Source of the DNA: Ananas comosus
Lineage: Eukaryota; Streptophyta; Magnoliopsida; Poales; Bromeliaceae
NCBI RefSeq assembly: GCF_001540865.1
Contig: NC_033639.1
Location: 9,846,432-9,910,431, forward strand
Direction of reading: 5' to 3'
Length of the DNA stretch: 64,000 bases
Shown here: positions 14,979 to 25,782 of the stretch, piece by piece
Numbering within the stretch: position 1 is the first letter of the stretch
Layout: each line of letters begins with the position of its first letter
Position numbers and translations under genes: made by a program
The notes under the pieces: model-generated
Databases searched by the model: none
What the model saw: only the letters and a program-made list of their open reading frames with translations
What the model was told of the DNA's origin: nothing

Positions 14979-14983
<5 letters not shown>

Positions 14984-15328
14984 GTATAGAAGTATACAAC
15001 ACGGCAAGCAAATATTACACTAATTAATGAGAACGTCAAAGAAAGGGAGAGAGAGAGAGTGAAATAGTTAAAGTCGGCACCGTCTTTCATTGACAAGCAC
15101 GACGATTTTTCTTTTTTCCATCTCCAAATATAAATCTCAGATGTTCACTTAAGGTCATTTTATCTTTGGTATTTTGCGTCGAGTCATGTCCACCACCGGC
15201 CCTTAATTTTGACCAATTAGGGACCGATAAAGTGCGAATTTGAAAAGTCGCAATTTAATTTGATCACGAGTATGTTGTGTCACATGTTAAAGAGAGTTTA
15301 GTGTATATATATATATATATATATATAT

Positions 15329-15569
15329 ACTATTTTATCGAAAATATAGAGAATTTGATGTTTATGACTTTTTGACTCTTAAATCAAGAATTGTACGGGG
15401 ATGAATGTGGTCCCCTCCTAAGGTTGAGTAGTACGCTTAGAGTTCAGTGGTCCCCACAAGATAATAATATTAATCCAAATGTTAGAAATGATCAAAAAAA
15501 TTTATCTGAGGGTTAAAAAGTCAGAAGCATCAAATTTTGTATGCTTCCAATTGTATAGTAGCTCTACTC

Positions 15570-15570
<1 letters not shown>
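15329..15570. mobile_element. TIR MITE, family X copy 1
   Basis: The left arm (AATTTGATGTTTATGACTTTT) and the right arm (AAAAGTCAGAAGCATCAAATT) are inverted copies. The interior includes GGTCCCCTCCTAAGGTTGAG. It starts at a TA run (15307-15328) and ends at the TA/GA run before 15611. A diverged relative is at 62003-62290. Confidence 0.65.
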
Positions 15571-15610
<40 letters not shown>

Positions 15611-16145
15611 TAGGGCTACTATACTCTTATATAAGTATAGAGCCCTCGTACTCATAAATTGTTTTCGATGGTGGAGATTTAGAATCGACGATTTATACTG
15701 TTAAATATGATTTAAAGTATTCAAAACTTTTAAAAAATAAATTTCGTAATTTTTCGAAATCATAATAAAAGGTATAAAATGAACAGTCAAAATCGAATGA
15801 TGTCTTAAAAATAAATGATTGGATCCTTTAATTTAAGATCGGAGTTATTGATCTTTATTTATATAGTGAATAGAATTTTTTATCAAAAATTCAACCAATT
15901 TTGATTGTTTTACACCATTAAACTAGCAAGTATTTCATACTGCCCATTAAAAATTATCAATTTTAATATTTTATGATCGTAAGATAAATGATGTCAAAAA
16001 ATTATAAAAATTGATTTATACAAATTTTAAATGCTCTAGATAACATTTAAACGGTATGGATTGTCGATTCGGAAACTTTATCATCAAAAATCACTTATGA
16101 GTATGAAGACGATCGTACTCATAAGAGTATAATAGTTGAACTCTC
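15611..16145. mobile_element. Fold-back MITE with microsatellite ends, family Z copy 1
   Basis: Long, imperfect inverted arms (ACTATACTCTTATATAAGTA on the left, inverted ACTATTATACTCTTATGAGTA on the right) continue inward through a GAATCGACGA-type core. The outer edges are (TA)n(GA)n on the left and (CT)n(TA)n on the right. No coding capacity. Relatives are at 22409-22938 (right end lost) and 54127-54670. Confidence 0.7.
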
Positions 16146-16734
16146 TCTCTTTCTCTCTCTATATATATGTGTGTATGTGTGTATTACATACTGTATCGAT
16201 GTATGTGCTTGCGTACATACGCATATGATTCCCAATAAACTTTAATTTAGGGGTGTAAACAAGCTGACCTCGAGCTCGACCTTGATTTTTATTTGGACTA
16301 TCACAACTTGAACTTGTTTAATAATAAAAGTTGCTCTGTTAACGCTGTTACTCAAAAGATCAATTTATTAAGTAATTGCCAGAAATACATATATATTAAT
16401 AATTTCCCTCATATGCATGCATGATGAATATATGAAAACACATGATCTATTAAGAAAATGGCTTAAATTGATCAATTAAGAAATCATATGCAGAATGAAT
16501 ATGAAAATCACATAAAATTTATAGATGAAGTAGGAGACGATAGTTGAAGCAGGAGATGGGGATTTAACCATTATATAATCACAAAAATTTAAACTAGTTA
16601 ATTAAGCATCAAAGGTGATGATTGAATCCATAATCTCACGAAACGAAACAGTTTAAAATTAGCTCTGATACTATATATGTTACCGAAAGATCCATTACCA
16701 TGTTGGAACTAATTGGATGGGGAAGTAGTAAGGC

Positions 16735-18786
16735 AATAGAGGTAAGGTGGATTTCGAAAAAGCCTATGATAGGATACACTGGTCCTTTCTTTTTAGCATT
16801 TTCCAATGGTGGGGATTCGAAAAAAAATGGTGCGGATGGATCGAGCAGTGTGTGTGTAACGCGAAAGTAGCTATTTTGGTCAATGGAGAGGCGACCAATT
16901 GGATCAAAACTCAGAGAGGGGTACGTCAAGGGGATCCATTATCTCCATTCCTTTTCTTGCTGGTGGCGGAATGCCTTGCTAGAATGACCAACGAGGCTAC
17001 TGCCAACAACCTACTTGAGGGTATTGGTCCATCCGACAAGAGTAGAACTACCCTAATACAGTTCGCGGATGACACCTTCTTCTTCTCTGCGGCTAGAAAA
17101 AGTTATATGAGAAACCTAAGGCTGATGTGGCACCTGTTCGAGTGGGCCTCAGGGTTGAAAATAAACAGAGAAAAGTCAGAACTATTTTACCTTGGACAGG
17201 TTGAGGGCAAAGCGGCAAAACTGGCAAAATTGCTCGAGTGTCGAGTTGGGACCCTTCCTACCACTTATCTTGGGTTTCCCCTTTCCCATAAACCCCCAAC
17301 AAAGGAGGTTTGGAGAGGGATCATTCAGAAAATCCAGAATAAAATTGACGGATGGCAAGCTAAACTCTTAACTAGAGGGGGTAGACTTATCCTGACTAAC
17401 GCTGTCCTTTCAAATCTGCCGCTTTACTTCTTGTCAGTGTTTAAAGTACCTAAATGGGTGATCAAACATATTGAAGCCTTACGTGGAGACTTCTTCTGGA
17501 GCGGCGAGAGTAACTCTGCAGGTAAGGGATGTTTGGTGGCATGGAGGAACGTCTGTGTCAGCAAAATGGAAGGTGGGCTGGGTATTTTGGACGTAGCAAT
17601 AATGAATCAGGCACTACTGGTCAAATAGTGGTGGCGATTTTATACAGCACCCCACCTTCAGTGGACCAAGATTATCCGCGCTCTATATTACAATAGAAGG
17701 CGACCCATGAGGGACGGAAAATCCTTCAGACCACACTCATATTGGTGGAAGGGAGTCATTCTTACTAAAGATATTTTCAAATGGGGAATCCAGTTTGGGT
17801 GATGGGAGCTCTATTGACTTTTGGTCGGACCGATGGTGTGGGGAAATGACCTTACTTTCGTCTTTTCCGGAAATCCACGCGATGATGGATCGCAAGCTAC
17901 TAACGTCAAGGATTGCTTCGGAAGTGATGATTGGAATTGAAATAGAATTCTGGGTGGTGTAAGTGACGTGGCGAACATTAATACTGGACCAGGTTCCAAC
18001 CTATTGGCGCTAAGGGAAAGGGTTGGCAACTATAGAGTAGTGCAAAGTCCTGACACGATTGGGTGGAGATGGAGTAACAACGGAGTATTCTCGGTCAAAT
18101 CGGTGTACAGAGCGTTGAGTGATAGGGGTACGAAGGATGGGCGCGCTTCCAAGATCTGGAAGCTCCAAATTCCCCTCAAGGTTAAAGTGTTCTGTTGGCT
18201 GGTCCTTAAGAAGAGACCTCTTACAGCTAATAACCTTGTGAAGAAAGGTTGGACCGGAGATTCTGGCTGTGTGCTGTGTAGGGTAGATGAGGAGACAGTG
18301 GATCACCTGTTCTCTCAATTCGTTGTTACAAAATTCTGTATGGTGATGATTCGAGAGGGAGTTCAGGCTGGGGAGATAGGAGAAGATGTACGTTACATCT
18401 GGGATAGGTGGTCGGCCAAGAAAGGGCTGCATATTAAACAGAATAGCTTACCTGAATTGGTCGCTTGCTAGTGGACCATTTGGAAGGCTAGGAACGATTT
18501 GATCTTTCGAAACGTCCATTTTGACCCTGTTATGGGTGTTCATAGGATTAAGCAGCTACTGAAGTCCTAGGAACCCCTCTTACGACNTAGAAGCAAGGTT
18601 AATCTAGTAAATCATTTGTGTGTATTACACAAGGATTATTTAGAGACCATAGATTACTTATTCACTAGTGGTGTTTTTTTTTTTTTTTTTTTTTTTTATA
18701 GAGGCCCGGGTTGCCTTACTTCTGTAGCCTAATTCATACTTTCAATGAATGAAACAGATAGCTTACTACCTTTCCTCAAAAAAAGA
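16735..18786 (+). mobile_element. 5'-truncated LINE with reverse transcriptase and zinc-binding domains
   Basis: The element begins inside the reverse transcriptase domain. It keeps motif A (DFEKAYDRIHW), the RQGDPLSPFLF block and the FADD active-site box. The RT frame runs to 17628, where a TAG interrupts; a frameshift near 17790 and another near 17930 follow. The zinc-binding domain (IWKLQIPLKVKVFCWLVLKK, then CVLCxxxxETVDHLFSQF) is readable at 17968-18471. The 3' end carries AATGAATGAAACAGATAGCT and TACTACCTTTCCTC, then A's. The endonuclease and first RT portion are missing, so it is dead. The tail is what makes it interesting, because SINEs here share it. Confidence 0.9.
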
Positions 18787-20363
18787 AATATATATTAACA
18801 AACGCCACTATCTTCTTTTGTTTCTTTTGTTTTTGTTTTTTTTTAAGTAGAATATATAGAATTATCTGTTAGGCAAAACTATTGATAATTCCAAGCCTGG
18901 TTGTCCTTGTCCACTTGAGCAAAGCAGTGTGTGCATTAATTTGATAGAGAGTTTGCACCATTTTTGACAAAGAAACGTGTACAAACATTGAACAATTAAT
19001 GTCGCCTTATTCTCTCTCCTAGCCTTTTTCGTCTAAGATATCGTCATTGTAGCTGTGCGGGGATTATTAAGCCACAACTACTGCACCATTGACTTGAGAC
19101 ATTAATTTAGCCCCACACAAGCTTCTTATATATATAAACCACATGCTGTAGTGCGAACTTAAATATTATAAATAAATAAATAAGCACTCAAGCATGCTTG
19201 TATATATGCATGCATGAGAATCATATGCTCATTGCTATATATATATATATATATATATAGTTTTTTATCACCATATAGTAAATTTGCTAGTGGTTTTGGC
19301 CATGATATTTATAGATAATTACCATTCATTCCTACACTGTTAATTGTTAAAATTTCCAATGATGTAAGTAATGAAAAAAGGAGAGAGGTTCCTTAGTAAG
19401 TGCATGCTAACTAAGTGCTTGTTTGGTTCCACTTAACAACTTGTTTTTATTAGACAAATAGTGCAAGGCTTTTTGGTGAATAAAAAGTCTGAAGCTTTAG
19501 CAAAAAATAACGGAAACTAAAATGAATTAATTCAAAAGGTGCTAATTATATATATGGACCTTTGGTTTTGTTCTTCTGCTCTTCGTTTTAGCAAAAGTTT
19601 TGAAGGATATTTTAATAAAAAATAAAATTACTATTGGTATTTTAGGGCTTAAGTTGAATAACACTATAGAAGCTCCTAATTAATGGTCTGAATAGGGGTT
19701 CTGCATGAAATGGTAGGCAAAGTTAATTGCTTATTTATATAAACTAATCATCAAAAAAACTAAACAAAATCCTTTGTATATGAATCCACTTTTGCAATTC
19801 AATACTAGGAATGGAAAAACTACATGTTGAAAAGAAAGAAAGAAAGAAAGAATCTATACACCCTGCTTAGGTCCATGGCAACGATGGAATTCCGAAATTT
19901 TACCAAGGTTAATTTAGTCCTTGTACAAATTAACTTAATTAGAAAACATCACAATAACTTTATATAGTTAGATAACCCTAGCTATACCTAGGTATAGCCA
20001 CTTTTTCTGAAGCTAGGGTTTGGTGCAACATTTTCTTCTAGGGCAGTGAAGTTATATATGACTTGACCTAGTCAAAGAGATGAGAGGCTAGATAACATAC
20101 ACACAATAATTTTCTTCTATTACATCAGTTTAAATCGAATCAAAAATTAAATTATTATAAAATACATTTTATTGCAACAGTTTACGCTGCTGTAATATTA
20201 AAAATCATATTATTTAGTTGTATATTACTATAAAATTTATAACAATGATTTGCAATAGTTCTTGTTTGTGGTAAAATATTATTACTGCAACTAATAGATA
20301 TCAATTGCAAGAAAAAGAATGAATTTTTAATAGTACTACAGGATAAATAAAGAGGTTCCATAG
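18787..20363. other. Upstream region of the GARP gene
   Basis: AT-rich, no gene. It contains an 18-bp perfect palindrome, GCTATACCTAGGTATAGC, near 19980, sitting inside a looser inverted pair of AACCCTAGCT/AGCTAGGGTT. There are TA runs near 19236. Confidence 0.5.
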
Positions 20364-20523
20364 TTTTTTTTTTTTGAGAGAGATAGGTGGCATGCTAACT
20401 GTTTCGTTTATTTCATTTAAAACTAAAAAATTTAACTGAAAATGTGAATCAATTTGAATTCAAATTTGGAACTTCGAGTACCAACTATCAAACCTTTTAC
20501 CACTTGTATTAGGGACAGTCAAT
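20364..20523 (-). mobile_element. tRNA-derived SINE, copy B
   Basis: Diverged copy in minus orientation: the poly(A) is the T run at 20364-20375, and the tail reads GTTAGCATGCCACCTATCTC. A 10-bp duplication with one mismatch, GGTTC(C/G)ATAG, flanks it at 20354-20363 and 20524-20533. It lies 170 bp upstream of the start codon of the GARP gene, probably in its promoter or leader. Confidence 0.8.
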
Positions 20524-20692
20524 GGTTCGATAGTTTTTTTTTCGTATGGTTGGTGTGTATGGGGCCTAACTTAATTATCACCAACAAAGTTCTTATGATC
20601 ACCTTCAGGAAAAAGCCTTTAGAACTAGAGAGAGAGAGAGAGAGAAAGGGAGAAAGAGAGAAAGAGAGAGAAACAAAGGTGAAATAAGAGAT

Positions 20693-20918
20693 ATGATCAC
20701 CATGAGAGGGTTAGAGAGGAGATCAGGAGTGAGGCAGTACAACAGATCTCAAGTCCCACGCATTCGATGGACCGAGGAGCTCCACCGCTGCTTCGTCAAC
20801 GCTGTCGATCGCCTTGGAGGAGAGGATAGTAAGTTCTAGCAAGCTTGAATATAATTAGCAAAAGTTTAAACCTTAATTTTTGCACTTTTTATTTGATTCT
20901 CCCTCTCTCTCTCTCTCT

Positions 20919-20969
<51 letters not shown>

Positions 20970-22405
20970 GTTATCATGTATACATGTGCACACACAGTGT
21001 AACATATATGAGAGTTGATTCTTGAAGAGTTAGGTATGGTTATTGGTGCATGCAACTTGATGCAGCAAATTTATTACCATGATCAAGTACTCTTGTACTT
21101 TTGTTTTCTTTTACTTTTTGAAACATATCTAACTATAATAAAATGAACAGTCAAATAACTAATATGAATCTATTATAACTTCGTTGAATAGATGAGGACA
21201 TACTACAAAAAAAGCTGCAGGAATTTGATTAAGGGTTATACCAAAGAACATGGCACAGAAAATTAAAATTTTTACTTTTTAAGTGGATCATATATTTTAG
21301 TAACTCACTTTTGCTTTGTTCCGAATTTGCTGAAGCTATTATGAGTACCTCTTAGATTGATCTTTTGGGTCTCAACCATGCCCGTGACTGAGGATTTGAA
21401 AACTATTTTTGAGTCGTTTCCTATTAGATCGCTCTTTTGAAATAAGAGTTTTTCTTTTTTCATCTTTTTGGTTGAGGTGAGGGGATTGGATTAATTGATT
21501 CGATTAATAGTTGCAAAATATGATCAAATGGCATCATGGCTTAATTCTCTCACTCTCTCTCTCTCTTTCTTCTTCTTTTTTTTCTTTTCAAAGTGTATGC
21601 TAAACTTCTAGTTTAGATTCGAGTTCAAAGGATTATGCATGTTAGGGCACAAAGTATATAATTATCTAAACCTTATGATTCGAAATTTGGATGGTGAACT
21701 CTTTAAGCTACATAGATGACAACACTAGGAATCTGATATAGGCAAACCTTAGTATGAGAGGTAATTGAAAACTTGATTAATTATCAGCTTAAGATAAACC
21801 TTGCTAACAAATTAAATCTAAGGAACTATAACTTTATATATATATATATATATACTTCTAAATGATAAATAATAATTACCAGCTTAATGAGATTGAAAAA
21901 TACTAACAAATCATATTGATCATCACGATGGCGATGATCATCGTCATCGATCATCACTGATGCTAGCTCATCCTTATCATCCTGACATTGTATGTGTTAA
22001 TTAATTTGTTCTTCATCTTTTCACAGAAGCAACACCGAAGCGAATTTTGCAGTTGATGGGAGTGAAGGGAGTAAACATATCTCATGTTAAAAGCCATCTT
22101 CAGGTATATCCTCATATCCTTCAACTTAACCATTTTTTTTTTTTTTTTAAAGGTTGCTAACTTATTGCTCTTTAGGTTATCTTTTTCCCCACTCTATCCA
22201 AGAAATATATATGATTGATTTTTGTTAAAGCACTTTAATTCATATTGTTGGTATCTCATTTAAAAGCCATCTTCAGGTACATATATTTATGTTCCCCAAT
22301 GTAATATCCTTCAACATAACCGTGTTTTCTAAGCTACCAACTTACTGCTTTTTAGGTTTTCTTTTTTCCTCTTTTGTGCAAAACTTCTTAAGNGTCATTA
22401 GGATG

Positions 22406-22437
<32 letters not shown>

Positions 22438-24765
22438 CTCTCTCTCTCTCTCTACTCTTGTGAGTATAGAGTTCTTCGTACTCATAAGTTGTTTTCGATG
22501 TTGGAGCTTCCGAATCGACGATCTACTTTGTTAAATATGATATAGAGTATTTGAAACTCCTAAAAAATAAATTTCGTAATTTTTTGAAATCATAATAAAG
22601 TCTATCGTAAAGTCTATCAAGAGAGTATAAAATAAACGGTTAAAATCGAATGATGTCCTAAAAATGGATGATCGGATCCTTCAATTTAAGATCGGAGTTA
22701 TTGATCTTTATCTAGGTAGTGAATAAAATTTTCTATCAAAAATTTAACCTATTCAAATTCTTTTACACCATTAAACTAGCAAGTATTCCATACCAGCCGT
22801 TAAAAATTGTCAATTTTGTGACATTTTGATCGTAAAGTAAAATAATGTCAAAAAATTATGAAATTTGATTTCTATAAATTTTAAATGCTCTAGATAATGT
22901 TTAACGGTATGAATCGTCGATTCGGAAGCTCTATCATCGTAAAAGCACTTCAATTCATATTGTTTGGTATGTATCCACCATTATTGCATGTTCCTTGTTA
23001 TCTTCCTGCTCCAGTGTTGCATCTATGGTTACATGGGGTTCTTTAGAAAATTTAAGATTAGTCTTTTTTTATAACTAAATCAAACTTCTACAATATGATC
23101 ATCACATATAATTTTCTTCGTAACTCGGAAATGGACAAGGAACATTTACGGTGGAGTGTGCAGTAAGTGGGGAAAATATGAGGTGTTGTTAGGGAGCAAA
23201 GAGTATTCGAAAAAGGAAGACGGGGCTTACCACTCTTGACTGCGGTGTGGCGCGGTATTTGGCTTCAAAGAAATAATGTCATTTTTCAGCGAAAAAAGAG
23301 TAGTAGATCACCAATTGTTTTCCTTTTTGTTTTGCTGGACATCTCGTGATATGCTTAGTTCATTTACGTAATGAATGAAGCAGATCGCTTACTACCTTTT
23401 TCTCAGATGAAAAGAACTTGACGACTCCTCATCTATCCTTTTGATCATTCTTCGCAGATGTACAGAAGCATGAGCAGCCATGGAGGCCTAAACACTAACT
23501 CAATTCCGACGGAAGGCATCGACAAATGGATGAGCGCGGATTGCAGCCATCTCCCTGTTCGAGCTTCGGAGAGTCGCTGCGAGTATCCACCAATGATGAG
23601 CTCCATGCTCAGCTGCAACCATTCATACAAAATGTTGGTACTAAGTTTCCATGCATTCTTGTGTGGTTGGCTAGAAACTAGGGCAGCTTCACTTATACTC
23701 GCGAAAGAATAATAAACCAATTTGTCATACAAAAAATCTAAAGCTTCTAAATGTAGCCGGAAGCGAACAAATTTTATACCAGAAAACCGACCGTCCCTAG
23801 CGCAAGTGCCAAAGGGCTTGGTGGTTGGTACCCGAGGTTCCAAGTTTGAATCCTAATTGATTTACATTTCCAGCTAAATTTATTTCTAAAAAGAAATAAA
23901 CGAAGCGAATAGCATATTATCTTTCTCTCCAAAAAAAAAAAAAAGTTTAAACCGGGAAGGAACTCAATTTGTAGCTTCTATACCTTTGTTTCTACAGAAA
24001 CCGTGGAAAATATCACGGAAAAGCAATTAGAGTACTCAGTAGGATCTTTTTTGAATAGCTTGACTCAAACAATACGTTTCTGTAAATAGTCAAAGCCGAC
24101 CCGACCTGCTCAATTAGGTCCATCTGGTCCGGTTTTAAATTGGGCCAGGTCTGTTCATGGTCCGAGTTTTTTTTTTGTTTAAAATTGACCGAATCTGATC
24201 CAAGATCTGGCCCATTTAACCTAGGCACAAGCCCAGTCCGAACCATTTTAACCAGGCCCAACTTGGGCCCAACGATCTCTAATTGTTGTTAATTGCCCCC
24301 TAATTTATTGTTCTAGCCTATACAAAGTTCTTCTCTAACTTTACCATATTCATGTGATAGCTGCAGTCAGTCCCTAGAAGATGTTTTCAGAGGCTGGGCT
24401 TCAAAGATGACAGGCTGTACTCCCAGTAGCAGTCGCTTTCTCAGCACAAGAGATCAGGTCTGCCTCCTACTCTAAAGCAAACTACAAATCAGACATTCAA
24501 AGTTGGAAGTTGCAGTAAAAATACTGATGCATTTCACATCTCTGTGCAGTTTTGTTCAGCTGGACTACATGATCAAGTGCTTCAGGAGCAGCTGAAGTGC
24601 GAGCTAACCCTCTCATCCTCCGCGCACCGAATGCCGACAAGATGTGAAGAGACGAGCGAGATAGGCTCGAGCATCGAGTTTGATACGGGTGAAGAGGTCC
24701 CGAAGACGGTTAAGAAGAGCCCAATAAACTTGGAACTGTCGATCTCGTCGCCCTGTTGCTCTTAA
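20693..24765 (+). CDS. G2-like (GARP) MYB-type transcription factor
   Basis: Five exons: 20693-20828, 22027-22103, 23458-23637, 24371-24457 and 24550-24765, giving 231 aa. The N-terminus holds the single MYB/GARP helix-turn-helix domain: VRQYNRSQVPRIRWTEELHR, then CFVNAVDRLGGEDKATPKRI, LQLMGVKGVNISHVKSHLQ and MYRSM. The C-terminus has two leucine-rich patches (ELTLSSS and LELSIS) resembling EAR repression motifs, so a repressor is plausible. The family is nuclear, but the subgroup role is unknown. The exon 3/4 junction has an alternative: donor GTTGGT with acceptor at 24366, adding Ile-Gln-type residues, also keeps frame. An in-frame ATG at 20702 is a second possible start. Introns are loaded with repeats: a CT run in intron 1; a tandem duplication, MITE and LINE piece in intron 2; a SINE in intron 3. 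Confidence 0.85.
20901..20969. repeat. (CT)n microsatellite in GARP intron 1
   Basis: CT run interrupted once by CCTT, close to the 5' splice site. Confidence 0.85.
22089..22975 (+). repeat. Partial exon plus intron tandem duplication in the GARP gene, second unit split by a MITE
   Basis: Unit 1 (about 22089-22258) runs from AAAAGCCATCTTCAGGTA across the exon 2 donor to TTCATATTGTTGGTAT. Unit 2 starts at 22262 with AAAAGCCATCTTCAGGTA and shares ATATCCTTCAACxTAACC and TTTTAGGTT blocks. It resumes after the MITE at about 22940 with AAAGCACTTCAATTCATATTG. The last 15 bases of exon 2 and its donor are thus copied inside intron 2. Confidence 0.75.
22409..22938. mobile_element. Fold-back MITE, family Z copy 2 (right end missing)
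   Basis: TA and CT microsatellites (22409-22452) lead into ACTCTTGTGAGTATAGAGTT and a body closely matching 15630-16080, including AGATCGGAGTTATTGATCTT. It stops at TTCGGAAGCTCTATCATCG, so the right outer arm is missing. An N at 22393 is near its left edge. Confidence 0.7.
23150..23409 (+). mobile_element. LINE 3' fragment
   Basis: A short frame reads LTTAVWRGIWLQRNNVIFQ, typical of the C-terminal end of plant LINE ORF2. The tail AATGAATGAAGCAGATCGCT and TACTACCTTTTTCTCA matches the other LINE tails here. It ends 49 bp before exon 3 of the GARP gene, so the intron's 3' end lies directly next to it. The left edge is uncertain. Confidence 0.75.
23786..23944 (+). mobile_element. tRNA-derived SINE, copy C
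   Basis: Plus-orientation copy: head ACCGACCGTCCCTAGCGCAA, A-box-like TGCCAAAGGGCTTGG, B-box-like AAGTTTGAATCC, tail GCGAATAGCATATTATCTTTC, poly(A) to 23944. Flanks AAATTTTATACCAGA and AAGTTTAAACCGGGA look like a decayed duplication. It lies in intron 3 of the GARP gene in the sense orientation. Confidence 0.88.
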
Positions 24766-25409
24766 TTTTGTTTAGGAGAATATAGAGCGCGTATATAGAG
24801 CATAAACTTGTATAGAGTGTCCGACCTTATGCACAAAGTGAATGATCAGATTTTATATCATTTACAACATCTGCTCTATCAGTATTACTGTCCAGTTACA
24901 GCAATAGCTTTTGTTAAATGAAGACATTCTACATGTGTGCACGTGTTTGTGCGTGTAGATTGTACAAATGATCTCTCATAAAAGAAATGGATACGTAATT
25001 AATAGAATAATATACAAATTTTGATCTAAAACAGTAGTTACATACAGAAGGATAATACTTCCCAGTAAAGAAAACATGTAGGAAGAAGAGCGAAGAAAAA
25101 AAGAAAAGAAAAGAAAAGATTACATTGATTATTCAGAAACTAATACCTTGTGCTCCTCCTGGTTTCTTCCTAACAAAACCAAAGTTGTTTACTGTACAAA
25201 ACTTCAGCAGCAGGAATATCAAATGGTAGATGCAGCGCGACGAATTGCTGTCACTTTTCTCTTCACTGAGTTGCGAGAGACCAGAGGGCATTTGAATATC
25301 GAGCACTCGGCATGAGAACTAGGGAACAATGATCATGAGGTAAACCAAGGGTTCTTTTTTTTTTTTTTTTTTCTTTTTTCATATATACAACTCGAAATAC
25401 ATGCATTTG
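24766..25409. other. 3' flank between convergent GARP and FAR1-related genes
   Basis: Likely 3' UTR and intergenic DNA. A long T run is at about 25357-25374. No gene was seen. Confidence 0.5.
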
Positions 25410-25414
25410 CATGT

Positions 25415-25696
25415 CTACTTCTCAAAAGTTACAATTTGCGCCTATACTGAAAGAAATATATGTACACCCTCACAAGTTCCATTGTACACCTACATCCATA
25501 GAAATTGCCAAATATTTTCGTGAGGTCGCTCCACCAAAAAGAGCTTTTTCCCTCAAAGATGGGTTTTCAAAAATAGGCCATCAATTTACATGGCTTGTTT
25601 TTTAGGTTACAAGTGCAACTTGAACATCTTGAGGGGTATACCTGCAAATATGGCTATTGTCAAGGGTATCGAAGAAAATTGTAACTTTTGACAGTA
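25415..25696. mobile_element. TIR MITE, 282 bp, with 5-bp target duplication
   Basis: The ends TACTTCTCAAAAGTTACAAT and, inverted, TACTGTCAAAAGTTACAATT match for about 22 bp. CATGT is duplicated at 25410-25414 and 25697-25701. The interior shows no coding sign. It sits 86 bp beyond the FAR1-related stop codon, within or next to the likely 3' UTR. The superfamily is not clear. Confidence 0.7.
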
Positions 25697-25782
25697 CATG
25701 TGTTATGGAGGGACTTATACACAGAATCCCGAAATTGTGCATCGAAAATAACCATTGTCATCACCAGATCACAGAACATACA

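Noticed and set aside
16655..16712. GCTCTGATACTA-like sequence, resembling an inverted Copia primer-binding site
   Set aside because: Only a partial match and no long terminal repeats were seen around it.
24080..24290. Stretch with repeated GGCCCA/TGGGCC and GACCCGACC motifs
   Set aside because: Possibly a decayed hAT-type relative, but no matching ends were found.
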